From positions 2,294,001 through 2,358,000 of the forward strand of contig NZ_RYFW01000001.1 in NCBI RefSeq assembly GCF_004138335.1: a DNA stretch of 64,000 bases. The letters are read 5' to 3'. This document shows positions 8,492 to 16,558 of the stretch, piece after piece; position 1 is the stretch's first letter; every line of letters starts with the position of its first letter. This DNA is from Peristeroidobacter agariperforans (GTDB lineage Bacteria; Pseudomonadota; Gammaproteobacteria; Steroidobacterales; Steroidobacteraceae). The translations under genes were made by a program, and so were the position numbers. The notes under the pieces were generated by a model that did not search any database, was not told where the DNA came from, and worked only from the letters and a program-made list of their open reading frames with translations.

Positions 8492-10989
8492 AACGAGTAG
8501 TTGACTCTCCCGTAGACGAAGCGGCCGGAGCGGCCGAACGGCGAGTAGTTCGAGAACGACTGCGTGCCGGTGAGATTGTTCTGCGGCGGCAGGGGATCGG
8601 GATACTCGTCGGTGATGTTGTCCGCGCCGAGCGCCAGCTTGAGGTGCTCGGTGATTGCGAGCCGTGCTTCCAGGTCCACCAGTGTGGTCGCCGACAAAGT
8701 GAAGTCCAGTGTCGGATTCGGGTCAGGCGACAACACTTCGCCGTACCGGGTCGCGCGCAGCGTGGCTCCCCAGCCGCCGAGCGTCCAGTTGATGGCTGCG
8801 GCGAACTTGTTCTCGGGCGTGCCTTCCTCATAGCTCAACACGTTGAACCGATTGAACAGGATGGGCGGCGTGGGCAGCGCCGACAGCTGCGGCGTCGTCG
8901 GGACTTTGGTGACATCGGTGGAATTGAAGTTCGCCGTGACCGTGAAGTCGAAGCGTCCGGCAGCGTCCGTCGACCAAGGATAGCTCATCACGATGTCCAC
9001 GCCTTCGGTGGTCGTATCGACGCCGTTGATGAAGAAGCGGCCGCCGCCGATGCCGATGAAGCCGAGGTTGGTGAGATAGTTCACGACATCGGTGGACGTG
9101 AGGTTCTCCGACAGCACGATGCGATCTTCGATATCAATGCGATAGGCGTCGACCGTGATCGTAAGGTCGCCGAGGCGCGCGACGGCGCCCAGTGAGTAGT
9201 TCAACGACTCCTCCGCATCCAGCGGTTGCGCACCCAGTGCGATCGCCGCCGGGTTGTTCACTGGGAAGGTCGCGATGTCGAACGGCAAGCCGCCAATGAA
9301 GTTGGTGGAGGTGGTCGAGAAGTACTGCTGCTGCAGTGACGGCGCCTTGAAACCATTCTGCACCGAGGCGCGCATGGCGAACTGCGGGATGAAGTCATAG
9401 CGCAACGACAGCTTGCCGGCGAGATTCTCACCGAAGTCCGAATAGCTCTCGCCGCGCAGCGCCACCGATGTCAGGAGTTTCTCCGTAATGTTTGCTTCCA
9501 GATCGATGTAAGCGCCGACAGCAGTGCGGTCTTCGTCGACTTCGTTCTCGGGCCGGAAGCCAGGAAACACTTGCGCGCCCGACTGCGTCGGATTGCCATT
9601 GGCCAGGCGGACGCCGCCGTTGAGATACGAGGCGGGCTCGCCGGCGTGGATGCTGAAAGTCTCGCGCCGTGCTTCAACGCCAATGGCGATGTTGAGCGGC
9701 GAGGCGAGGCCAACCTCGACCGTGCGCACGCCGGAAACGTTCATGGTCAATTGATCGTAGTCGAAGCCGCCGGAATCGAATGTGGTCTGGCTGGCGGTGC
9801 CGAACGAACGGTTCAACGAATTCCTCACCTCATAGTCCATTTCGTTGCGACCGTAGGTCAGCGACGAGTCCATGTCCCATTCGCCGAGGCGCCAGCTCGT
9901 CCCGATGGCCGCCGAAATGTCGACGACGTCCGGTGCGATCAGCGGCAGGAACCCGTCGGGATAGATCTGGATGGTGTTGCGATCGTCGCTGGCGATTCGA
10001 TAGAAGCCTGCCGACACCGCGTCACGATCCTGCCAGCTCGCCCAGCCGTAGATGCTCGCGCCGCTTGCGACCTCATACTCGGCGTTGACGAACACCGTCT
10101 TCTGATCGAGCTCCGGCTCGCCATACCACGAGTTGTAGCGATCGAAAGTCACTTCACGTGGATCGTAGGCGCCGTTCACCAGCGGATATTGTCGACGCAT
10201 GTCGTAACCGCCGCGCTCGGTGTGTTCCTGATCTTTGTATTCGGCGGCAATGACCACCGAGCCGGTCGTGCCGATCGGCAAACCTTTCCAGGCCGACACC
10301 GTCAAGGTCTCGCCGTCGGACATGTCGCGACTGCGCCTCGGCGGTGATGAGAAATTTGCGCCGGGAGGATTCGTGGGCGGACTGCCAACGAGGACGTCAT
10401 AACTGGTCTCGCGCCATCCATAAGTCACACCGGCATCGCCACCGTCGTTGTCGGTGCGCAGTCGCAGATTGATCACGCCGGCGATCGCGTCCGAGCCGTA
10501 TTGCGCCGATGCGCCATCTCGCAACACTTCGACGGACTGGATGATCGCGTTCGGAATGGTGTTCAGATCGACCGCCGTCGAACCGCGACCGATGCTGTTG
10601 TTGATGTTGATCAACGCGGATTGATGCCGGCGCTTGCCATTCACCAGCACCAATGTTTGATCTGGCGCGAGCCCGCGCAAGGTCGCCGGGCGCACCGTAT
10701 CGGTGCCATCGTTCAGACCGGGGCGGGGAAAGTTGAACGAAGGAACGGTGACCGAAAGCGCCTGACTCACTTCGGAGACACCTAAATTCTGCAATTGTTC
10801 GCCGCTGACGACGTCGACCGGGACCGCGGTGTCCAAGGCCGAACGGTTCGCGACGCGCGTGCCAGTGACGATGACCTGTTCGATCTCTTTGGCGCCTTCG
10901 CCAGCGGACTGCGCCAGCGCCGGCGCAGTCATCAGTAACAGGGGCAGGCCAGCGGCCAAACGCAAGGAGCCGGGAGCATTGTTGTTCAT
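8488..10989 (-). CDS. TonB-dependent outer-membrane receptor
   Basis: An 833-residue outer-membrane receptor. It has a signal peptide ending near ALAQ (residue 27), then IEQVIVTGTRV, a plug domain (about 45-170) with VLVNGKRRHQ and VEVLRDGASAQYGSDAIAGVINLRL, and a 22-strand-type barrel ending in the terminal aromatic Phe (VNYSF). The plug motifs are typical of TonB-dependent transporters. A CCGGAG Shine-Dalgarno precedes the ATG. The ligand is unknown, since no siderophore or sugar genes are adjacent. The upstream region shared with the divergent epimerase gene carries two inverted repeats that may be an operator. Confidence 0.9.
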   Translation of the reverse strand: MNNNAPGSLRLAAGLPLLLMTAPALAQSAGEGAKEIEQVIVTGTRVANRSALDTAVPVDVVSGEQLQNLGVSEVSQALSVTVPSFNFPRPGLNDGTDTVRPATLRGLAPDQTLVLVNGKRRHQSALININNSIGRGSTAVDLNTIPNAIIQSVEVLRDGASAQYGSDAIAGVINLRLRTDNDGGDAGVTYGWRETSYDVLVGSPPTNPPGANFSSPPRRSRDMSDGETLTVSAWKGLPIGTTGSVVIAAEYKDQEHTERGGYDMRRQYPLVNGAYDPREVTFDRYNSWYGEPELDQKTVFVNAEYEVASGASIYGWASWQDRDAVSAGFYRIASDDRNTIQIYPDGFLPLIAPDVVDISAAIGTSWRLGEWDMDSSLTYGRNEMDYEVRNSLNRSFGTASQTTFDSGGFDYDQLTMNVSGVRTVEVGLASPLNIAIGVEARRETFSIHAGEPASYLNGGVRLANGNPTQSGAQVFPGFRPENEVDEDRTAVGAYIDLEANITEKLLTSVALRGESYSDFGENLAGKLSLRYDFIPQFAMRASVQNGFKAPSLQQQYFSTTSTNFIGGLPFDIATFPVNNPAAIALGAQPLDAEESLNYSLGAVARLGDLTITVDAYRIDIEDRIVLSENLTSTDVVNYLTNLGFIGIGGGRFFINGVDTTTEGVDIVMSYPWSTDAAGRFDFTVTANFNSTDVTKVPTTPQLSALPTPPILFNRFNVLSYEEGTPENKFAAAINWTLGGWGATLRATRYGEVLSPDPNPTLDFTLSATTLVDLEARLAITEHLKLALGADNITDEYPDPLPPQNNLTGTQSFSNYSPFGRSGRFVYGRVNYSF

Positions 10990-11133
10990 GAGTCACTCCG
11001 GAACGACTTAGGCCAAGGGAGCATGTAATACGGTTGTGATGAAATGGCAACGGGTGTGGTGCTTTGCGCGCTCGGCGCCACTGCGGCGTCGTTCAGAAAA
11101 ACTTGGCCGACGCTGGAACGAATCTATGTGCTC

Positions 11134-11176
11134 ACGCATTTGCATGCGTTGCGTATAACTTTTGCAAATGCATTTG
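11134..11176. promoter_or_regulatory. two inverted repeats in the divergent receptor/epimerase promoter region
   Basis: ACGCATTTGCATGCGT (11134-11149) has perfect 6-base arms around TTGC. CAAATGCATTTG (11165-11176) is a perfect 12-base palindrome. Both contain GCATTTG. They lie between the TonB receptor (minus) and the epimerase (plus), 20-60 nt before the epimerase ATG, where a regulator could control one or both genes. No regulator is encoded next to them. Confidence 0.4.
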
Positions 11177-11195
11177 TAACAATATCGGCGGATGT

Positions 11196-12260
11196 ATGCG
11201 GATTTTCGTGACTGGCGCCACGGGTTTCATTGGGGCGCATTTCGTCGAGCGAGCGACGGCGGACGGCCATGAAGTCATCGGTCTGTATCGCAGCGACGGA
11301 GCCAAGCACCGAGCGGTGATAGAACGGTTACGCGCACACGGCGCATCGCTTCGGCGAGGGGACGTCCTGAAGCCGGAGTCCTTTGCCGACATGGTGAAAG
11401 GCGCGGACAGCATTTGCCACTTTGCCGCCGCGTTCCGCGAGTCCGGCGCCGACGAAAGTTATTTCCGGCGAATGAATGTCGAGGGCACGTCGAATGTGGC
11501 GCGCGCCGCGGCAGAGGCTGGAGTCAAACGTTTCGTCCAGTGCGGGACTGCCGGCATCTATGGCCAGCGCGTCGCCGGCACCATCGACGAGAGCACGCCG
11601 ATCCGGCCCTGGAACAGTTACGAGCGCAGTAAACTTGCGGCCGACGAACAGGTGCGAGAGATCGCGACCTCGGCTGGCATGGAGTACGTCATTCTCCGCC
11701 CAACCGCCGTCTACGGACCGCGCGATGAGCGATTGTTGAAACTGTTCCGCTCGGTGCAGAAGGGGCGTTTCCCGCTGTTCGGTCCGGGCGATGGACGTCG
11801 GCACATGATCTATGTGACCGATCTGGCCGATGCGTTCCTGCGGGCGTGCACGGCGCCGACGGCTGCGAATCAGGAATTGATCGTCGCGGGACCGAAAGCC
11901 GTGCCGCTGCGCGAAATGTTAGAAACGATTGCGCGGGCCGCGAACCGCCCGGTGTTCGGCCCTCGCTTGCCGCTGAAGCCGATGCTGGCGTTGGCGGCCC
12001 TGGTCGAAGACACCTGCAAGGTGCTCAATATCAATCCGCCGATCTATCGCCGCCGCATGGATTTCTATCTGAACGATGCAGCGTTCGATTCGCGGCAAGC
12101 TCAAGCAGTTCTGGGCTGGCAGCCCAAGGTGGATCTTGCTGAGGGTTTTGCCGCAACGCTAAGCGCGTTGCGGCAAGAACGAGCCAGCGCCACCGTCAGC
12201 GCGGTGGCGCAAGCTTTTGCACTCTTCACATTGATCACGATGTTCGCGACCGACGCGTAA
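11196..12260 (+). CDS. NAD(P)-dependent epimerase/dehydratase (extended SDR)
   Basis: A 354-residue extended short-chain dehydrogenase/reductase. The Rossmann motif GATGFIGAHF lies at the N-terminus. The catalytic Tyr-x-x-x-Lys is YERSKLAADE, preceded by a Ser/Thr-containing strand (FVQCGTAGIYG), and LRPTAVYGPRD is the usual substrate-loop segment. It likely acts on a sugar nucleotide or a hydroxysteroid-type substrate; the exact one is unknown. Start chosen at 11196 (MRIFVTGATG) because the first 44 residues of the longer frame are unlike the family. The last 25 residues (SATVSAVAQAFALFTLI...) are hydrophobic and may be a tail beyond the fold. It faces the serine hydrolase gene 6 nt away. 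Confidence 0.82.
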   Translation: MRIFVTGATGFIGAHFVERATADGHEVIGLYRSDGAKHRAVIERLRAHGASLRRGDVLKPESFADMVKGADSICHFAAAFRESGADESYFRRMNVEGTSNVARAAAEAGVKRFVQCGTAGIYGQRVAGTIDESTPIRPWNSYERSKLAADEQVREIATSAGMEYVILRPTAVYGPRDERLLKLFRSVQKGRFPLFGPGDGRRHMIYVTDLADAFLRACTAPTAANQELIVAGPKAVPLREMLETIARAANRPVFGPRLPLKPMLALAALVEDTCKVLNINPPIYRRRMDFYLNDAAFDSRQAQAVLGWQPKVDLAEGFAATLSALRQERASATVSAVAQAFALFTLITMFATDA

Positions 12261-12284
12261 TCGCTACTACTGAGGCAGTAGCGA
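12261..12284. terminator. hairpin between convergent genes
   Basis: TCGCTACT and AGTAGCGA form a perfect 8-bp stem with an 8-nt loop directly after the epimerase stop, overlapping the final codons of the convergent serine hydrolase gene. There is no T tract on either side, so it may be a bidirectional 3' end or a stabilising hairpin rather than a classic intrinsic terminator. Confidence 0.35.
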
Positions 12285-13559
12285 CTGATACACCATGCTC
12301 GCGAACTTCTCACGGAAGTCGGTGCCGTTCGGCATGAGCTGAATCATCAGCACGACGACCAGGCCCGAGGTGGGATCGACGCGATAGTTGGTGCCGTAAG
12401 CACCGCCCCACCCGAACGCGCCCGGCGCTTCCATGCCGTTGGCGCCGAAGCGTTCGACCGTCTCGAAGCCAAAACCGAATCCCATGTCGGGCTTGTTGTA
12501 GATGTCGCCGATTTGATTGGTGGTCATCAGCGCGACGCTGCGGGGTGAAAGAATCCGCGCGTTGCCGAGTGTGCCGCCATTGCGGAGTGCCTCGAGGAAG
12601 CGCGCATAGTCTGCGGCGGTCGAGAGCAGCCCGGCGCCGCCCGCGAAACTACGGCGAGGCCCGTCGACATAGTGGCCTTGCCCCTTAGCGTCGTTTGCGG
12701 AGCGCGCGATCTTGCCATTCGTGCCCGTGCCGTACACGGCGGCCAGCCGGCTGCGCTGATCCTTCGGCAGGAAGAAGTTCGTGTCCTTCATGCCCAGCGG
12801 CTGGGTGATGTTCTTGCGCAGATACTCATCCAGCGCCATGCCCGAGGCGCGCTCGACGACGCAGCCGAGAATGTCGGTGTTGTAGCCGTACACCCAGGCT
12901 TCGCCCGGCTGCGCGACGAACGGCAGCGAGCCGAGCCGCTCCATGGTCGTGCAGATCGGCTCATTCTTATCGGCCGTGTACCAGCCTATGCCCGCTGCGG
13001 GTCCGAGCCCCTTTTCCTTGTAGAGCTTGGCGATTTCCGGGTTGGTGCCGTAAGAGATGCCGGCCGTGTGAGTCAACAGGTCGCGCAATGTGATGGGCCG
13101 CTTCGCGGGCACGGCGCTGCCGTTCACCATTACCGTGGTCTTGGCGAATTCCGGAATGAACTTGCTGACGGGATCGGAGACCACGAGCTTGCCCTGTTCC
13201 TGCAATTGCAGGACGGCGGCGCTGGTGAGCGCTTTGGTCTGGGAGGCGATCCGGAAGATGGTGTCGGTGCTCATGCGCGTGCCGGCTTCCTTGTCGGCCC
13301 AGCCGGCGGCGTGCTGGTACACGGGCTGGCCGTTCTGCAGGATCAAGGCGACCGCGCCGGCGATCAGGTTCTCGTCCACATACTGTTGCATCAACGTATC
13401 GATGCGAGCCAGGCGCTCTTTGGAGATGCTGGTGGCGGCGCTGACCTGCGAGCGGGCGCCGTTGAGTGCGTTCCAGCTCTCTGTTTGCGGTGTTCCGGCG
13501 AAGGTGGCGCTGCTGAGCAGGGCTGCCAGCAATGTTGTCGTTATCAGTCGTGTGCGCAT
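12267..13559 (-). CDS. beta-lactamase-family serine hydrolase (class C/EstB-like)
   Basis: A 430-residue exported serine hydrolase with a signal peptide of about 21 residues. The nucleophile motif SxxK is SQTK (Ser106, Lys109). A Tyr-containing YGYNTDILG segment stands in the second active-site motif, and FGWGGAYGTNYRVDP matches the C-terminal HxG/KTG-equivalent region of EstB-type esterases. Family members include esterases, D-aminopeptidases and class C beta-lactamases. The GWGGAYGT form fits an esterase or 6-aminohexanoate-dimer-hydrolase type better than a resistance beta-lactamase. The ATG at 13559 has AAGGA upstream; the longer frame from 13616 adds a non-signal extension and is rejected. 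Confidence 0.85.
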   Translation of the reverse strand: MRTRLITTTLLAALLSSATFAGTPQTESWNALNGARSQVSAATSISKERLARIDTLMQQYVDENLIAGAVALILQNGQPVYQHAAGWADKEAGTRMSTDTIFRIASQTKALTSAAVLQLQEQGKLVVSDPVSKFIPEFAKTTVMVNGSAVPAKRPITLRDLLTHTAGISYGTNPEIAKLYKEKGLGPAAGIGWYTADKNEPICTTMERLGSLPFVAQPGEAWVYGYNTDILGCVVERASGMALDEYLRKNITQPLGMKDTNFFLPKDQRSRLAAVYGTGTNGKIARSANDAKGQGHYVDGPRRSFAGGAGLLSTAADYARFLEALRNGGTLGNARILSPRSVALMTTNQIGDIYNKPDMGFGFGFETVERFGANGMEAPGAFGWGGAYGTNYRVDPTSGLVVVLMIQLMPNGTDFREKFASMVYQSLLPQ

Positions 13560-13637
13560 CGAAGGTCCTTGTGCTGCCCGAAAATGAACGGACCGCAATG
13601 ATCCTACTAGTCGCATCTATAAAAAAAGGGCCATCCC

Positions 13638-13676
13638 TAAAAAAAGAGCCACCGCCGCGAGCCCCGCGACGATGGC
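13638..13676 (-). terminator. intrinsic terminator of the DUF4394 gene
   Basis: Read on the minus strand, GCCATCG pairs with CGGTGGC (one G-U pair), with an inner CGCG/CGCG stem, followed at once by TCTTTTTTT. It lies about 85 nt after the stop of the DUF4394 gene. A second short stem (AGGG/CCCT) with another T7 run follows at 13621-13637. Confidence 0.7.
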
Positions 13677-13760
13677 TTCCGGGAAAACGAAGATTGTCAG
13701 TGGCCCAAATTCGTGTTGGCGTCCGGGCCTGGATTCACCAGAGGTTGGCAGTCGGCACAG

Positions 13761-14744
13761 TTACCGGCGCGGCACGACCGCGATGTCGAACACGCCGCCG
13801 GTGATAGGCGCGGTCGAGCCCGGCAGCGCCGCCGGCTGGCCGCGCCTGACGACCACCTTCTGCGTTCTGCCCAGGGGCAGGTTTGGATCGATCTGCGTCA
13901 GATCGATGGAGAACAGCAGGCGCGTGGTCTGGCCAACCAGGAAGTTGTTGCCGTAGGCGTCGGTGTAGATGTCGAAATCCGTGGTCGGCGACATGTTCAG
14001 GGCATTGCCGTACTCATCGACGAACGAGCCGATGGTCTGCAACAGGCCGGCGCCGGTGTTGGAGCTGCCGGTGGCGTTCTTACCGGAAATGGTGACGAGC
14101 GTGTCCAGGTCGTGATCGACCAGGTAGAACAACGTCGCGGTCGCGCCGTTGAAATTGTTGTTGTACGCGCCGCCGACGATCTCCGGATCCTTGCCGAAGT
14201 TCACGTCGCCCTGCGCATAAGTGAATCTGGTCTGGACCGCGGTCGTGTTCAAGTTGCCGCCGTTGGCGTCGTTCACGACTGCGATGTTCTGATCGTTGCT
14301 GCCAGTGATGCGCAATGCATTCAGCACCGGATTGAAATCGACCAACGCGCCGAAGCCGCCGCTGAAGCGCGGATTGACCTGGCTGACTTTGGTGCTCGCG
14401 CCGAAGTACCGCGACGCCAGGTTGATGGTGTACAAGCCGCCGCGATCGGTCAGGCCATACAGCTGACCGTCGGCCGGGCGGAAGTCGATGCCGATCAGAT
14501 TGCCGCCGTCGGACACGTCGACGCGGCCGCCGCGCACATACGAAGTGGCGCCGGGCTTGAGGATGTACAGCGAGTTGTCGCTGGTCAGCGCATACAGGCT
14601 CGAGTTGGGCAGCGTAACGCCTTTCGCGACGCCGCTCGTCGGCACGACGCTGGTTTGCGTTTGCGCGTTGACCATCGTCACGCCGAGCAGCGTGGTGGCG
14701 ACCGCCACTGCGGCCCATGCCGCTGAAGTTCTCGTCGATCTCAT
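13761..14744 (-). CDS. DUF4394 domain-containing exported protein
   Basis: A 327-residue protein with a signal peptide (cleavage near VNAQ, residue 27). The rest matches the DUF4394 type: repeated beta-propeller-like elements such as SLYALTSDNSLYIL, LIGIDFRPADGQLYGLTDRGGLYTI and LFYLVDHDLDTLVTISGKNATGSSNTGAG. The recurring IDFRPADGQLYGL and V-FNPVLNALRITG segments are typical of this family. The molecular role is unknown. It is a stand-alone gene: its own terminator lies downstream and it is divergent from the aldo/keto reductase. The absence of Cys in the mature part and the many Asn, Gly and Thr residues fit an extracellular or periplasmic location. Confidence 0.8.
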   Translation of the reverse strand: MRSTRTSAAWAAVAVATTLLGVTMVNAQTQTSVVPTSGVAKGVTLPNSSLYALTSDNSLYILKPGATSYVRGGRVDVSDGGNLIGIDFRPADGQLYGLTDRGGLYTINLASRYFGASTKVSQVNPRFSGGFGALVDFNPVLNALRITGSNDQNIAVVNDANGGNLNTTAVQTRFTYAQGDVNFGKDPEIVGGAYNNNFNGATATLFYLVDHDLDTLVTISGKNATGSSNTGAGLLQTIGSFVDEYGNALNMSPTTDFDIYTDAYGNNFLVGQTTRLLFSIDLTQIDPNLPLGRTQKVVVRRGQPAALPGSTAPITGGVFDIAVVPRR

Positions 14745-14844
14745 GACTTTCGACCTCTGGTGAATAAGGAGGGAGCGTGCGGTGCTCTCGATGCCAATAT
14801 TCGGTAACGCAATAGAGGTCGGATGCAGTGTTACGTCGATGTTA

Positions 14845-14874
14845 TTGACAACGTTTGTGCGTCGAAGTCATAAA
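14845..14874 (+). promoter_or_regulatory. candidate sigma-70 promoter for the aldo/keto reductase gene
   Basis: A perfect TTGACA (14845-14850) is separated by 18 nt from CATAAA (14869-14874). Transcription would begin near 14881, giving a leader of about 120 nt before the GTG start at 15003. Motif evidence only. Confidence 0.4.
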
Positions 14875-15002
14875 CGCGCTCCTCCTCCAGCGTTCAGATT
14901 GCGAGTCCGACGTCAGCCTGTTGTCAGCTTCGAGTCATCGTGGGGTCAGTCGAAGTTCGTCAGTGTGGCTGCCTGGGGAAGAATCATTTTTCGGAGGCCG
15001 TT

Positions 15003-15941
15003 GTGAGTTCAGTGTTCACGCGTCGGGAAGTTCTTCACGGCGGCATCGCCGCGGGCGTCGGAATTGCATTGAGCGGCGCGATCGCCGAGGCGGCGGACAG
15101 CTTGCCTGCGATCACCAAACCCATTCCTTCGACCGGCGAGAAGCTGCCGGTGGTTGGCCTTGGCACCAATCAATACAGCGTCACGGCGCCCGAAGAGCTC
15201 GCCGCGCGGCGCGAAGTGCTCGAGAACTTCCCCAAGCTCGGCGCGAAAGTGATCGACACCGCGCGCGGCTATGGCGAATCCGAAGTCGTCATCGGCAAGC
15301 TGCTCAAGGAGCTGGGCAATCGCGATCAGATCTTCCTCGCGACCAAGACGCTGATTCGCGGCGAGCCGACCGCGGGCGATGGCGAACTGGAGCTGGCCTT
15401 TCAGCGCTTGCAGACCGATCGCATCGACCTGCTGCAGATTCATAACTTCAACGCCATCGACGTGCTGTTTCCGAAGCTGCAGGAATGGAAACAAGCCAAG
15501 AAGGTTCGTTACATCGGCATCACGACGTCCACCGACGATCAGTATCCGAAGGTGCTCGAGGCGCTCAACGAGCTGAAGCTCGACTTCTTGCAGGTCGACT
15601 ATTCGATCGACAATCGCGGTTCGGAGGAAAAGATTCTGCCGCTCGCGAAGGAGAAGGGCGTGGCGGTGCTGACCAACGTGCCGCTAGGCGGCCGTCGCGG
15701 CAGCGTGCTGACGAAAGTTGCGGGCAAGCCGTTGCCGGCATGGGCGGCCGATTACGATGTGACCAGCTGGGCGCAGTTGTTCTTGAAGTACAACATCTCG
15801 CACCCGGCCGTGACCGCGGTGATCCCGGGGACGACCAAGATCACGCACCTGAAGGATAATCAGCTCGCCGGTCGCGGCCGCCTGCCGGATGCCGCCGGTC
15901 GCAAGAAGATCGAAGAGTTGTGGGCCAGCGTGTCGGGCTGA
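15003..15941 (+). CDS. Tat-exported aldo/keto reductase
   Basis: A 312-residue aldo/keto reductase carrying a twin-arginine signal (FTRREVLHGG followed by a hydrophobic stretch to about residue 32), so it is probably folded with its cofactor before export to the periplasm. AKR barrel motifs are GLGTNQY, VIDTARGYGESE (Asp and Tyr of the catalytic tetrad), ATKT (Lys) and DLLQIHNF (His). The C-terminal VIPGTTKITHLKDN matches the NADPH-binding end. The start is a GTG preceded by GGAGG at 5 nt. The longer frame from 14940 lacks such a site. The substrate is unknown. Its stop is one base from the end of convergent trxC. Confidence 0.85.
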   Translation: MSSVFTRREVLHGGIAAGVGIALSGAIAEAADSLPAITKPIPSTGEKLPVVGLGTNQYSVTAPEELAARREVLENFPKLGAKVIDTARGYGESEVVIGKLLKELGNRDQIFLATKTLIRGEPTAGDGELELAFQRLQTDRIDLLQIHNFNAIDVLFPKLQEWKQAKKVRYIGITTSTDDQYPKVLEALNELKLDFLQVDYSIDNRGSEEKILPLAKEKGVAVLTNVPLGGRRGSVLTKVAGKPLPAWAADYDVTSWAQLFLKYNISHPAVTAVIPGTTKITHLKDNQLAGRGRLPDAAGRKKIEELWASVSG

Positions 15942-15942
15942 C

Positions 15943-16401
15943 CTACTGCACGTGGGGTTGCAGCCAGCGTAGCAATCCCCCGAGATCCATCGCGCCGGAC
16001 TGACGCGCGATCTCCCGGCCCTGCTTGAACACGATCAGGGTCGGGATACCTCGGATCCCAAAGCGCGCCGACAGTGACGGCTCGTCGTCGGAGTTGACCT
16101 TCGCGAAACGCGCCTTGGTCTGCAGGCGACGGGTCGCTTCTTCGAAATGCGGAGCCATCATCTTGCAGGGGCCGCACCAGGGCGCCCAAAAGTCCACGAT
16201 CAGTGGCAGGTCGCTGCGGCTCAAGTGACGCTCGAACGCCGCGGCGGTCAGCGCCAGGGGATGGCCCTCGAACAGCCCGTGATGACATTTCGGACACTTC
16301 GGCCCCTGCTCGAGGCGGTCAGCCGGAATTCGCACAACGGAATCGCAATGGCCGCACACCAGATGGATGCTGGAGGCGGAGGCAGCGGTCGAGTCGCTCA
16401 T
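15943..16401 (-). CDS. trxC: thioredoxin 2 (TrxC)
   Basis: A 152-residue cytoplasmic thioredoxin of the TrxC type. The N-terminal zinc ribbon has two CxxC pairs (VCGHCDS and KCPKCHHG), and the thioredoxin fold carries the active site FWAPWCGPCKMM with the cis-Pro loop GIPTL. This arrangement is specific to thioredoxin 2, which reduces protein disulfides and is often induced by oxidative stress. No OxyR-like site could be confirmed. Length matches the family (about 140-150). The gene is divergent from the MATE transporter with about 157 nt between them. Confidence 0.93.
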   Translation of the reverse strand: MSDSTAASASSIHLVCGHCDSVVRIPADRLEQGPKCPKCHHGLFEGHPLALTAAAFERHLSRSDLPLIVDFWAPWCGPCKMMAPHFEEATRRLQTKARFAKVNSDDEPSLSARFGIRGIPTLIVFKQGREIARQSGAMDLGGLLRWLQPHVQ

Positions 16402-16558
16402 GAGGTCTGATACCGGATCAGTCGGGTCACCCGGTTATGGGGACGACAAAAATCGCATACAAGCCCGCAACCGGGCCCGACTTCAAGCACAATACGCGCC
16501 TCCCCAGTTCTGAAGCATCCGTGGCCGGCCCGAATGGGCGGCGCATGACCGACAGCGC

